Below are positions 11,871 through 24,203 of a stretch of DNA of 64,000 nt, in pieces (positions within the stretch are counted from its first letter, which is position 1; each line of letters opens with the position of its first letter). The translations under genes were made by a program, and so were the position numbers. The notes beneath the pieces are model-generated. The model was given only the letters and a program-made list of their open reading frames with translations. It was not told where the DNA came from and did not search any database. The DNA is taken from positions 5,704,001-5,768,000 of the forward strand of contig NC_089431.1 of NCBI RefSeq assembly GCF_026210795.1, in the 5' to 3' direction. This DNA comes from Rhizophagus irregularis (lineage: Eukaryota; Glomeromycota; Glomeromycetes; Glomerales; Glomeraceae).

Positions 11871-14312
11871 TATTTTTACAGTTGATTTAATGCCTATTTT
11901 ATAGAATTGACGATATAAGTGAATAAATTTTTGTCTCCCTGTCCGGAATAAAAAATAGCAAAATAGCTATAATTTTTATCCCTTAAACTGTTTTGCAGCC
12001 AAATTTGCCTACAATTTTGTTTTTTAATTAAAGACACTTTTAAATACCTTAGAAAATACTATAGAATTTATTACAAAAATATTGGTTTATGTAATAAAAT
12101 ATTTTAAGTAAAAATCGAAAAAAAAGTTCAATTTGATTAATGATTTTTTAAAAGTTAAATGATCGATAAATTATAACAAATAGTAGCTAATTTTTTAAAT
12201 TGAAATATCTTTTTATCCATTAACCCTAGAAATATAAAATTACCACCATTTGATGCGTCTTAATGAGAAGAATCTGATAGAAATAAAATTGTTCTTCTAC
12301 AAATATTATGTGACACGATAACTTATAAAATCTAAAAATTTATAAATTAATATAACTTTTTATTTATCAATTTTAGAGTTATGATTTTATTACCATTAAA
12401 TGCGTCTTAATAAGAGGAATCTAACAAATATAAATTTATCTTTCTATGATCACTAAATCTTAAGATATTTTAAAAATTCTAAAATTTTTAAAATTAATTT
12501 TAGCCCCTACAGTTTAAGGGATAACCGAACTGCTGGGAAAATTCACAAGTTTAAAATTTTTTTTAAATAATTAATATAAATATCATTACTACTAGCACTT
12601 TATATATGAATTTACGACAAGAAAAGTTCTTCTATCAGTTTAGAAAATTTTTAAGAAAAAAAAAATAAAATGTATTTACTACTTAGTTCGATCCGGATAA
12701 AAACCATTATTCGGGTAAATAAAAAAAATATCCGATTTCTATCCGGATAATCCGTAAGTCCGGATATATTTTGTAGATCAATCTTAAATAATTCTTGGCA
12801 TTTTATAGTGTCACTTGGTTAATTAAATTACGTGTATAACAGGTTATATTAAAAATTTTAATTTTGGACGGAAATTAACGGAATTACATCCGTTTAATTT
12901 GAAAAATGTAATTTTCCATCAAAATCTGATCATCAAAATTGCTGCGCCACAACCATGTTTTTATAATGCACATCATCAAAGAGTTTATTTTTTACAAGAT
13001 GGAGGAAACTCCTAATATTGGCTACTGTAAATTTATATAATTGACTCAAACGGATTCCATTCCTAGGTGGGTTTATTAATTTCTAATTAAATCATATACC
13101 GTATTTTATTAATATTAAGCACGCTCCACATTTAATATAATAACTAAAAATAAGCGCCTTTTGATGATATCTCAAACATTTGAAATTATATCATTGGATT
13201 CATCTCATTGAGACGAATCATTTATTTACGAAAAGATCAATTAGAAACAATAGAAGATCATTCATTTTTTTTTTTTTAAGAAAATATTCATACATATCTA
13301 AATTATTGCTTTATAAAATTTACGTTAGATCCATAAAATTATAACATCATGAAATGAATATTTTTCTCAATAATATTAATCAAAAAATAAAAGACTAAAT
13401 GAAAAGCATTGATTAAACATCTAAATTATATATACTCAAATAATTCACCAGGACCGACTGCATACGCGAACTTAACTTCAGGAATAAACTGCAAAATAAG
13501 ATCTCAGTTATGCCATATCAACAATCGACTTTCCTATAATCATCTCTTCCGTAAGATGCACTAACATTATAAAATCGCGTGATAACTCGCGTAATGATCA
13601 TCAATTTTCAAAAAGGCGTTTAATGAACAAAAAAAAAGCTAATAAAATTAATTTGGTGCTTAATAACGATTCACTATTCAGAAAACTTATATTAACCGAT
13701 GCAGAAATTAAAAAAAAATAATGCAAAGTGCTGATAGTACAATAATAAACAAACCATACTAAAAGTTATACTATGTCATGCACGTTTATCAAAAGATTTG
13801 AGTCAGTACTTTCGGATCACCCACATTGAAATTCATTTTTGCGCATTTTGAACTAGATGATCAAGCTAATATTGTAATATGTAAATAACGTGACCCTGAT
13901 GATTAATGCAGATCATGTGTAATTTGAGCAACTGCCAACGATCAATGACATGTGAATATGTATTGTAAATAGTTGAAATTCAATTGAAATTATAAAATTT
14001 CTTAAAATTTCTAAATTTCTTATAATCACAGAAAATTTTCTTTTTTTAATGGATTGATTTATTTTTTTTTTTGAATAATTTACCCTTGTTAGTTAGTTTT
14101 ATACAAAATAGGTATTGAAAACATCTTAAAAAAAAACTGGATCGAAATTGTGTGATAAACAAATAAGTACTTTATATTACGTCCATTCCGGATTTGGAAT
14201 AATTTTGAAACAGTGACTCCTATTCAACTCCGGAAGTGTTACATCTCCAAGTTAGATGGTATTGTCGTTTACATAGTTGATAAATAATAAAACTATTACT
14301 GGTGGTCAGTTA
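11871..14312. other. Spacer between kelch copies 3 and 4
   Basis: No gene is seen. Segments at 11870-12000, 12530-12620 and 13430-13700 repeat the 6650-7450 spacer. Two copies of a word like gcgtcttaatgagaagaatct occur near 12255 and 12395. A truncated hAT-like end lies at about 12680-12775. Confidence 0.5.
12680..12775. mobile_element. Fragment of the CCGGAT-rich hAT-like family
   Basis: Repeated ccggat words and a start resembling gttcgatccggataaaaacc match the left end of the complete element at 43648-46395. No right end or target duplication is visible, so this is a relic. Confidence 0.45.
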
Positions 14313-14501
14313 CTATAAGCATTTATTCACTTATTCGCTTAGTAATAGATCAACAATATGCATAAGGAAGAACTTTCGGTAATTATGAATTAGGGGCATT
14401 GTGGCATTGTTTGGTCTAAACAAGAAAATAAATTAAAAAATCCAAAGAGTTTTATGAAATAAATGTGTGTCCTTTTTAATTTTTTTTTTTTAATTCCACA
14501 G
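14313..14501 (+). promoter_or_regulatory. Core promoter and 5' UTR intron of kelch copy 4
   Basis: The TATA-like element reads CTATAAGCA (14313-14321). The putative leader intron runs from GTAATT (14379) to CCACAG (14501), 39 nt before the ATG. Confidence 0.45.
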
Positions 14502-14540
14502 TCCACGTTCACTTATTAAAAGTTTTTAGTAATTAAAATA

Positions 14541-16220
14541 ATGTCTTATACCACTTTTTATTTATGTTTGACCTTTGCATTGGGATACATATTCTTTGGA
14601 GTTGAGTCATATGTTCCTGTAGGACGTGTAGGTCAATCTTCTATACTTATTGGAAATAAGATATATTATTTTGGTGGAATAACAGACGTAGGAGTATCAA
14701 ATGATGCATTTTATCTTGATTTATCTCAATCATTTAATATAGTAAATCCACCATGGACTCAAATGCCTAATATTCCGTTTGGAAGTTCATGGGCATCTGT
14801 TGCATTAGATAATTCTAATAATGCAGATATATATCTCTTTGGAGGAATGATGTTTGATGTAACTACACAAAAAGATTCATTTAAATCATTTGTATATAAA
14901 TTTAATGTTAATTCCTTATCATGGAATATTCCTAATGTTGGTGGTACTGCTCCCTCAAGACGAATAGAAATGAAAGCTGTTAGTGATAATTCAGGAAAAA
15001 TTTATATTTTTGGTGGAGCTTCTAATTCTTTAGTAGGTGCACCAACCAGAACGTTTCCTAACGACATGATAACTTTTAATATTGCTGGTCCGTTATGGTC
15101 AATTAATACTGCGGTTAATGGACTTGCTACATATTCAGCGACATTATTATCAAATGGTATTATTGTGTATGTAGGAGGACTTAGCCCTTTTAATGGAAAT
15201 AACAATGTAATCCGAATGGCAGATATTTCACAAATTCTTCTTTTTGATACAAATTCTTTAACATGGTCAATGAACGTATGTATTGATATTAATTAATTAC
15301 TATCATCATCATCATTATTATTATTTTCTTTTTAATTAAAGGTTTAAATTCTTCAAATTTTTATAGTCAGCAAGAATTACAGCAACAATACCAGTCGAAA
15401 GTCGTCAGAGGCATTCAGCGGTATTAGGTAAAAAGAAAACAAAAAAAAATAATTATTATTATTTTATAATAACATTTTGAAAAAATTTCTTTTTAAAACA
15501 TACAATATTTTTTTTTTTAAAAAAAAAAAAATTAAAAGCTCCAGACGATCAAATTATTATTTATGGAGGTACTCGTACCACCGACGGGGTTGACTTTAAT
15601 CAAGTATCTCCAGATGTGTTAGTTATAGATACAAAAAAAGATCCATTTGAAATAACAGCACCAGAAGTATCTACAAATATTGGTAAATTTCCGACACTTA
15701 CGACTCATTCAGCGGATCTTTATGGAAATTATATGATTGTGGCATTTGGTAAATAATTTATATTATGGAAATTTTTCTTTACATGTATAATATGTAATAT
15801 TTCACATTAATTCATTAATTAATTTATTTTTTTTTAATTAAAGGGAATATTACCCGACAAAATGCCGAACCATTAGGTAGAAGTGAAAAAATTTATGTGA
15901 TGGATATAAGAAATTTCACATGGATCAATTCACTTGAACTTACTAATCAAGCGAATAATAATAAAACCACTTCATCTTCTGGTTCACAATCTTCGAATAA
16001 TGATAAAACAACAATTATCCTTGCATCAGTCCTTGGAGTTTTAGGAGGTGCATTAATTATAACCGCCGGATTCTTTGCTTATAGATTTATCAGTAAAAGG
16101 AAAACAGAAAAAGAAGTTCCTGGCTTTTTTGGTTCAAATTTTGATAGATATGATGATGACGCTGGTGTTCCCGGTACACCCGTTGAGAGTAGATATAATG
16201 AATTTGAAAGATTTAAATGA
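14541..16220 (+). CDS. Kelch-repeat type I membrane protein, copy 4 (intact)
   Basis: Exons 14541-15275, 15367-15427, 15539-15748 and 15844-16220 join without any break to 460 residues. A signal peptide (1-24) precedes kelch blades ending in IYYFGG, IYLFGG, IYIFGG, IVYVGG and IIIYGG. A Ser/Asn-rich stalk, a membrane span (about 390-415, rich in Gly/Ala/Leu/Ile), a basic stop-transfer segment (SKRKTEK) and a cytoplasmic tail with PGFFGSN (about 427-433) and an acidic stretch follow. This is the least damaged member and the best reference for the family. Similar fungal proteins are often labelled galactose oxidase/kelch, but I see no enzymatic residues to support oxidase activity. A surface binding or sensing role is an inference. 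Confidence 0.85.
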
Positions 16221-16488
16221 AATAGCTAATTCTTTAAACCGATTTGATATCGGTCTTTTGTTAGACATTTTTATAATTTTATGTATTTTATAGTATATTT
16301 TCTTTACATACAGTATATACTCTAATTTTATAACAGGCATTTCCGATTATAGACAAAAAAAATCAATGACATTAAAAAAAATTCATGAATTAAAAATTCT
16401 CATTTAATTATTTAAAACAGAATGAACATAAACGATTCATAAATGAATTTTTGTATCAAAAAAAACATTAAATTTGATTGGTCAGAAC
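16221..16488. other. 3' flank of kelch copy 4
   Basis: No gene is seen. The sequence contains the A+T-rich 3' flank that resembles the region after copy 1. Confidence 0.5.
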
Positions 16489-17046
16489 ACTATCACGTCA
16501 GGAAAAAAGGTTTGGGATAAATTAAGGTTTAAAAATTAAAATTAAAATTCAACCGTACACCGCAAAATTTATTCTAATAGCCCGATATATATATACTATT
16601 GAAAAATAGCTTTGTAAAACAAATAGACTCAAAATCATGATTTATTTTTCTTACATCATAACTATCACGTCAGGAAAAAAGGTTTGGGATAAATTAAGGT
16701 TTAAACAAATCATTTCAATTAAAAATTAAAATTCATCCGTACACCGCAAAGCAAAATTCATTCTAATAACCCGATATATATATACTATTGAAAAATAGCT
16801 TTGTAAAACAAATAGACTCAAAATCATGATTTATTTTTCTTACATCATAACTATCACGTCAGGAAAAAAGGTTTGGGATAAATTAAGGTTTAAACAAATC
16901 ATTTCAATTAAAAATTAAAATTCATCCGTACACCGCAAAGCAAAATTCATTCTAATAGCCCGATATATATATACTATTATACTATTGAAAAATAGCTTTG
17001 TAAACAAATAGACTCAAAATCATGATTTATTATTCTTACATCATAA
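16489..17046. repeat. Three-copy tandem repeat of about 170-195 bp
   Basis: Units start with actatcacgtcaggaaaaaa at 16489, 16661 and 16850, and each ends near ttcttacatcat. Copies 2 and 3 are nearly identical. Copy 1 lacks about 15 bp and copy 3 has a small internal actattat duplication. The block ends about 160 bp before the DJ-1/PfpI start, so it forms the distal promoter region of that gene. Confidence 0.9.
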
Positions 17047-17206
17047 TGAGTAGCATTGTTACAATGGAAAATGATTACCATTTAAGCCATATTAACACAT
17101 GTATTAATTTAATATAAATATAGGAATTATTCATCAATAAATCAATAAACGCCATTTTGATTCTGTTTGATTTTTTTCCTCCTTTCCAAATCCCAAATAT
17201 CAAAAA

Positions 17207-18086
17207 ATGCCAAAAGAATTTTTCACGGTCGGTGCACTTTTATATAAAGATTACGATTTATTAGATGTAAATGGTTCACTTCGTATGTTAGGTTCATTGA
17301 AAGCAAATTTTAATATTATAACTATTACTCAAACTGGAGAACATGTAACATCATTTACTCCTCAAATCGCCAATTACATTAATTATAATTTTGAAAATTG
17401 TCCCGACTTTGATATATTATTCATCCCAGGTGCGTGCTTGATTAATGTTAAACTTTCACTTAAACACTTAACAATCATTAAAACAATTATTTTGGATTAG
17501 GTGGTGTTGGAACCAGAGATGAATTGGAAAATAGTGTTTTTTTGGATTTTATTAAACAACGCGTACCAAAAGTAAAATATGTGTTAACAGTATGTACTGG
17601 TAGTGGGTTACTTGCTAAAACTGGTTTATTGGATGGAAAAAAAGCTACGACTAATAAACTAGTTTGGAATTGGATGACTTCTTTTGGTACGAATCAAACT
17701 AAAATTTTATATTTAGAAACAAGATTAAATTCAAAAAAGTTTGCGTTAATCATATGACTTCGCGTTACAGGACCCAATGTTGAATGGGTAAGAAAGGCTA
17801 GATGGGTTGTAGATGGGAAATTTTATACTTCTTCTGGAGGTAATGTATAATTTATACTATACACGCACATCAAATTTATTTATTAATTTTCTTAATTTTC
17901 TTTCACTTTATTAAAGTTTCTGCCGGTATGGATATGGTACTTGGATTTATTTCTGACATATACGGAAAGGAAGAGGCCGATAAAGTTGCTTTAGAAGCCG
18001 AATATCAATGGCATGATGATCCTCATTGGGATCCATTTGCCGACAAACTCCCTGGAACAGTTGATTTGTCTACTATTCCTTCCTAA
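17207..18086 (+). CDS. DJ-1/PfpI family protein (GATase1-like fold)
   Basis: Exons 17207-17429, 17501-17686, 17771-17839 and 17917-18086 join in frame to 215 residues. The product belongs to the DJ-1/PfpI superfamily. The nucleophile-elbow cysteine lies in VCTGSGLLAKTGLL (Cys at about 106), followed by the family's LDGKKATTNK segment, and the C-terminal part carries SSGVSAGMDMVLGF. This arrangement is closest to isonitrile hydratase-like and fungal ThiJ/PfpI proteins. Members include hydratases, glyoxalases, chaperones and peptidases, so the reaction cannot be fixed from sequence. There is no signal peptide; it is probably cytosolic. All three introns are short GT-AG introns (70-85 nt) beginning after the first base of a codon. 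Length is normal for the family. Confidence 0.88.
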
Positions 18087-21000
18087 GTTTTTAAATTTCT
18101 TGAGAAATTTGACTTTTTTATTTTATTATTTTTCTTTCTGTTTTATGTTTATTGATTCATTTATCAAAAAAAGAATAATAATCAATAAAAATTATATTAT
18201 TTTTTTAAGTAAGAATAAAATTGAAATTATGTTAATTTGAATAAATTTTTCATCCTCTTTATCGTATTGGCTAAAGAGGCTTATTCCCGTTCGTGATCGA
18301 TTAGTTTAACTTGTACCCGAACTTTTAGACCCGAGTAACTATCTACTGATCCAGTTAAATCCACATCTTGTTCATCTTGAAAGAAATTAGAAATTTCTGG
18401 ATTGAAGTTTTGATATCTAATTTCATCAAATACAGTATATCCCCAATATTACTACAAGTATATCTAACGAGATACCCTAATTAATTCTTTTGCCTTTGGC
18501 CTTTTGGTTCGTAACCTTAAATAATAAAATAATTCCTCCAATAATTGGCAAAAATTGTTTCAATTTTGATCTAACAATATTATAAATTTCATTCAAGACG
18601 ATTGTTGGTACTTTCCTTGGATAATTAATTCAAAATGTTTAAGACAAACATCAGTTCGATCCTCGTGAACATAATAAAAAGTGGGAAGAATTGATGAAAG
18701 CCAATCATATAGCAACTAATGTAGTATTAGGTAAATGCAATTAATGAAGTAGTTAGCAGCGAGATGTTTTCATTAAATATTGAAATAATTGGATAATCCT
18801 CTATTGATTTTAATATAATTCGTTAATCGTAAAAGTCATCCATAGTTTTGGCTTTTATATGTCCGATTTCCAGGTTTTTGAAACGTACAATATATTAGTA
18901 GATTTTTAATGAGCAGTATCTATTTGTTTCAATTAGTATTCAAATAATTTATTTACTTTACAAATGAACAGAGAGAAAAAGTTGTATGATTTTGAAATTA
19001 ACATAGTAACGTAGTTAATTTTTTAATGCTGGCCGAGTATCTGTAACGCTGAGAAAGTAACCGTAAAATCACGTGACTATTAATTATCGTAAATTCCCTA
19101 GAGCCTTTAGTTTGGCTACAACGTAATATTAGTTTTTTTTTAAAAAAAAAAGCGCCCTGTATTGCGGTAGTTCTGTTCACTACCTACGGTTTTCCTTTGA
19201 TCTTTAATTAAAAATAAAAATAAAAATTTAAAGTTACATAATTTTATTATTATACTTCTAATAACATTATTTTAATCCTTTTACTTTATGAAAAATTAAT
19301 CAGAATTCGATTGTATATTGTGAAATCTATTTCTGGGTCAGCTTTATTAATATAGAAAATAAATTACATTTGGCTATTCATTGGAATCATAGTCTTGTTT
19401 TACAAATTAACAACTTTCTATATTAATGCTTGTGATCACACCCTTGTCTAAACAATAGATTAACACCATGATTTGTCCCAATAATCGATATTCTGGATAG
19501 AATAAAAAATGGTCGTCAGTTATAATGTTATAATTGTAAGAGATCTACAGCGACATAAATAAATGAACAACATTAACCTTATTAAAACGGTTGTGCTGTC
19601 CGTTAATAAAATCCTTGAAATTTTAACAAAATAGTTTGTAAGCTCCGAAGTCGCTTCCTTGCAATGCACGCCCATCACGGCCGAAAAGTATTCATGCACT
19701 TTCAAAACTTCCGAAAATCTTATGTCGCAAAGACCAAAGGAAAGATAATTCCAGGTTAACGGGCAGTAGTTAAAAACCAGTGATCCACAATCCAGTGATC
19801 CACAATCCATTGATCCACCGCAACCAACAACAGCAGCAACAGTAACGACAGCAACGGCAGCAACAACATACTTTAAGTAAATTTTCGATTCGTTTACAAC
19901 TGCTATAGCAGCAACAATAGTATCAACAACATAATATCACCATACTGGCACTGGCACCTAACTTGACTAATGACTACAAATCTGCCTAATAGATAAATTT
20001 TTCACCAGATCAGTGAATATTCAGCAAATATCAAGATGGATAATCATTATACATTGAATCTCTCTCCAGAGATTCAGATTAAACCCAACTGTCACGCGGA
20101 AATACTATTAGGACCTTTGTCAAAAAGTTCTGTGGGATACTCATTGGTAAATTGCCTATTACAAGGAGGACAATGTGAAGTATAACATTGGTAATTAATA
20201 CAAAGATATTGTCTTCACGAGGATCAAATATTTTAATGGATTTGAATTGAAGCTTCTTGAAAAATAAATTGCTGCTTTACGACGCAATCCAGGATGTATA
20301 TGATCTAACAATTGCAAATACTGCGCCATGTAACACATTAAAATTTTTTAAATTATAAATAATAAGAAATTCCACGTTTAAGAAGACAGGATTCTCTGTA
20401 TTAGTGTCAATAGATCCATCGTCCTATCCTGGAACTTGCACAATAAAGGGCAAAGGAAATATGTATAACCAAAACCAACTTCAATCATCATTGATGATAC
20501 ACTTTCTAAACTTGTCCATAGTCATCATTGGAGGTAATGGACAAAATTTGTATAAATCTAATAGCGCTTTCTTGGCAGCTAGACAAATTGGATTATACTC
20601 TTCCACATTTGATTGATCCGATACACAATTCCAAAATCCAAGAACTGGTCAGACTCAAGAGTCGGCTTACAGTCATATTTGAGACATTAATATACGTTTT
20701 TTTTATTTTGCAGTTTATGGTATACTTATTGCTATATTATTGCTATATTACTCCTGCTACATTATTAATTCCACATTATCATGGTGGTGAAAAGTACGAA
20801 AAGTACTTCGTATGACTCGATTACTTTCATAATGTTAATATATATATTTTATTATTCAACATACAATATATATTATAACAGGTGGAAAATACTGGTTCTA
20901 CATTGTTTCCTGGTGGGTGTGAAGAGATGATTATTCCTTATATCACGCGTAATTCGGCGCCATATCGTTTTCTGGTCTTGTAATCGTGTTGTCGCAAATA

Positions 21001-22033
21001 AGGGCTGATAGGCCCTACGACTCTGAATTAAAGTTAAAGCTGCGCTGGTTCTTTAAAAGTGATTCTGCTTGATCCAATATAACTTGAGAGCAAAGCGAAG
21101 TTAGCGAACAGCGCTCCTGGAGGAGTTGTAACTTTTTTTTCAGACTGTGAACAATGGAATGTAACTTGGAAAATAGCCTGGAAAGCAGACTGGGGAAGTC
21201 TGGGAGTAGACTGTGAAGATTGGGGACTGTGAAGATTGGGAAGTAGACTGGGAATAAAACGAAAGATGAGAATTCTAATATTTAACGCAATGTGTAAAAA
21301 TTTTCCTTTGTCCAGGTTAAGGTTATAGCAATATGAATTTGGAAATCTTAGATTTTTATTTTAGTGATTAAATCAGTTTCTATGACGATTAGTCACATGT
21401 GAAAACGGAACTTGTACGACAAACCTTTAATCCCCCCTATATGTCAAGACTCCTATATGTCATAATTGTCATATGTCAATGTCAATACTCCTATATGTCA
21501 AAGGCCCTTATATGTCAAGACCCCAATATAAGACACCTCCCTATATGTCATTATTCATTGTTATCTCAATTCTCGAAATCTAATCTCGGGATACAATACG
21601 ATGTGATTTAACATTATTAACATTTCTAAGATTACTCTTACGCACGTAATTATGAATATTTTGATAAATGAGGGATTTATTTAACAACTCTTTTTCGTGA
21701 TGGTTATAATGATGGTAGTTATATGATGGTTATAGTGATGGTTATAGTGATGGTAGTTATATGATGGATATACTGTATGTTATTATAGTGATGTGATGGA
21801 TATGTTATATGATGGTTATATTGATTGATGGATATATGTTATATGGTTATAGTGATGATTATATTACTTTTATATGATGGTTATAGTGATGGTTATATAT
21901 GTTATATGATCGTTATAGTGATTATGATATTGTAAGTTGTAACATCCAAAAAAATTATCAATGTCAAAAATACTACTATATATATTTTTTTCACATCTTT
22001 TTCTTAAATTATAATAAAATTATTACAAATTAA

Positions 22034-22036
<3 letters not shown>
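18087..22036. other. Region without confident genes
   Basis: About 4 kb with only relics and simple repeats. There is a possible minus-strand exon at 18281-18456 and a 49-codon open frame at 20036-20185 without a known domain. A CAG/CAA-rich stretch lies at about 19816-19940. A word like gactgtgaagattgggga is duplicated near 21207-21255. The 11-mer cctatatgtca recurs in variants about six times (21436-21560). GATGGTTATAGT-type minisatellite fills about 21695-21930. The open frames at 19520-19810 (minus), 20404-20815 and 21399-21611 show no recognisable family. Confidence 0.45.
18281..18456 (-). pseudogene. Possible relic or terminal exon, unknown protein
   Basis: The minus strand holds about 57 sense codons ending at TAA (18281-18283). 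The composition is protein-like (mixed polar and acidic residues, a DEQDVDL stretch, then KVRVQVKLIDHERE), unlike the surrounding A+T-rich noise. A stop lies directly upstream with no clear acceptor, so I cannot place it in a gene. The family is not recognised. Confidence 0.3.
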
Positions 22037-22073
<37 letters not shown>

Positions 22074-22080
22074 TATTATT
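22032..22080. repeat. (TTA)n microsatellite
   Basis: About 15 tandem att/tta triplets end just outside the stop codon of the thiolase gene, so they lie in its 3' UTR or terminator region. Confidence 0.9.
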
Positions 22081-22081
22081 T

Positions 22082-24203
22082 TTACAATTTAGCTGTAGCA
22101 ATTAAATATTCACTAACTTGTTTTGAACAAACATTTCTAAAATCTTTTTCAGTTATACCTTTTGATTCAATAGCAGGATTATAATTAAATCTTTGTTTCC
22201 AACCTTCTTTATCATCATTTTTATTTGATAATTCGGCTTGTTTATAAATAGTTACAACAACAGCACCACCAAGTCCAATATTATGTTGTAATGCATATTT
22301 AATATTTGGTACTTGTCTATTTGTACACCATCCTCTTAATTGCCAGACCTAAAGGAAAAAAAAAAGGGTTCAAAATTAAAAATCAAATCTCAATAGTTGG
22401 AAGAATTATATTACGTTCAGCATACCAATTCAGAACATTGAGCTAATCCAGTTGCACCAAGAGGATGACCTTTAGAAATCAAACCACCTGAAGGATTTAT
22501 CACATATTTACCACCATATGTAACATCATTTGAATCGATCAATTTGTGAGCTTGTCCAGGTTTACAAAGTCCAAGAGCATCATAAGTAATTAACTAAATA
22601 TTATTTGGAAAATATTTTGTTCATAAAATTACGTTTATAAATAAAATTCAATAAATTCAATAATAATTATACATACCTCATTAGCGCTAAAACAATCATG
22701 TAATTCAATAACTTGAATATCATTAGGAGTAATACCAGCTTTTTTATAAACTTGTTTAGCAGCTTTTCTAGTCATATCAGCACCAGCTAATTCAATAGAA
22801 CTTTTCTTTTCTAATAAATTAGGAGAATCAGTAGCTAATTCTTGAGCAACAATTTCAATTGCTTGATTTTGTAAATTATTTTCTAAAACAAATTTTTCTG
22901 ATGCTACTATAACAGCAGCTGATCCATCCGAAGTTGGACAACATTGAAGTTTTGTAAGTGGACCAAAAATTTGTGGTGAAGATTTTACTTGATCTAATGT
23001 ATAAACATCTTTTAATTGTGCATAAGGATTCTTTGCACTAAAAAAAAAAAATATTATATTTAGTAAATTTGATTACTTTTACAATTATTTTTAAAATTAC
23101 TTTTACAATTACTTTTTACTTTTTACAAATTACTTTTACAATTACTTTTACAATTACTTTTTACTTTTACAAAAAAGAATGAATGAACTTCCTTAAAAAC
23201 TTACCTATGACGATGATTTTTTTCACCAATTTTTGCCATATGTTCAGCAGTGGCACCATATTTTTCACAATATTCTATTCCAGCATTACCAAATATCTGA
23301 GCTGTAAAAGGTGAATTTGTAATTCCACGAGTTTCCGATAATAATGATACAGTAGTATCTAACAATTTAAAATAAATGAATTTAATTAATTTCAAGTTAA
23401 TAACAAGAAAAAAATAGTTGTAAAAAACAAGTAAAGATAATTACCCAGTGGACTAGTACGATCATTAAAGCTAGATGAGATAGATCCTATTGATTGATTT
23501 GATTGATTCGATTAAAGATATACGATTTAATTAACAAATAAACGATTTTATTATAATATTTTTATTATAATATTTTTTATTATAATATTTTTTATTTACC
23601 TTTTGCCATCTTCTCAAAACCTAATGCAAGAGCACAATCAACAATTCCGAATTCAACTGCTTGACGAGCCAAATACAGTGCAGTTGATCCAGTTGAACAA
23701 TTATTATTCACATTTCTTTTTTTTTAAAAAAAAAAATTAAATCATTTAAATAAAATTTATTTTTTAAAAAGATTAATTTATTTATTACATTATTTTAAAA
23801 TAAAATTATTTAAAAAATCAATTCTTCTTACATGACAGGAATTTGAGTCATACCAAGTTGATAAACAGCACGTTGACCACAAGTACTATCACCAAAACAA
23901 TATCCTACATATGCTTGTTGAATTACATCGTAAGTTTTACCAATATCCATCAATGCTTTGACCATAGCCTCACGGGCCATGACTATAAGTTAATATTAAT
24001 GGTATTAATTGGCGATGTTTTTATGAGATATCCAAATATTAGTAGCTAATTGTTACCGCAGTACCGAACTATAATCCATGGGATATCTCCCGATGTAATA
24101 ATAACTATAATAACTTACCGGGATAATCAACTTGACCACGTGGTTTAATGAAATTGGTCATTCCAACTCCAATCACATATGATTTTCTTTGAGAAGTTGC
24201 CAT
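22082..24203 (-). CDS. SCP2-type thiolase (acyl-CoA C-acyltransferase), peroxisomal
   Basis: Eight minus-strand exons: 24203-24119, 23982-23832, 23715-23600, 23486-23445, 23358-23205, 23037-22677, 22593-22426 and 22348-22082. They join in frame to 447 residues. The active-site cysteine lies in [13 protein letters not shown] (Cys at about 85). The catalytic histidine region is [10 protein letters not shown] (about 294-303), and the [10 protein letters not shown] motif contains the second active-site His (about 346). These define the SCP-x/SCP2 thiolase branch, which performs the thiolytic step of peroxisomal beta-oxidation of branched or long-chain acyl-CoA. The C terminus AKL is a plausible type 1 peroxisomal signal. 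The sterol-carrier domain of animal SCP-x is absent, as in many fungal proteins. Exon 4 is only 42 nt. The start is supported by ATG followed by [13 protein letters not shown], the usual N-terminal strand. Confidence 0.92.

Noticed and set aside
15002-15205. Minus-strand open frame within kelch copy 4
   Set aside because: It is the antisense shadow of exon 1 of an intact gene.
19520-19810. 96-codon minus-strand frame
   Set aside because: No recognisable motif, a CAG/CAA microsatellite adjoins it, and it starts with a direct repeat (CGSLDCGSL) from duplicated sequence.
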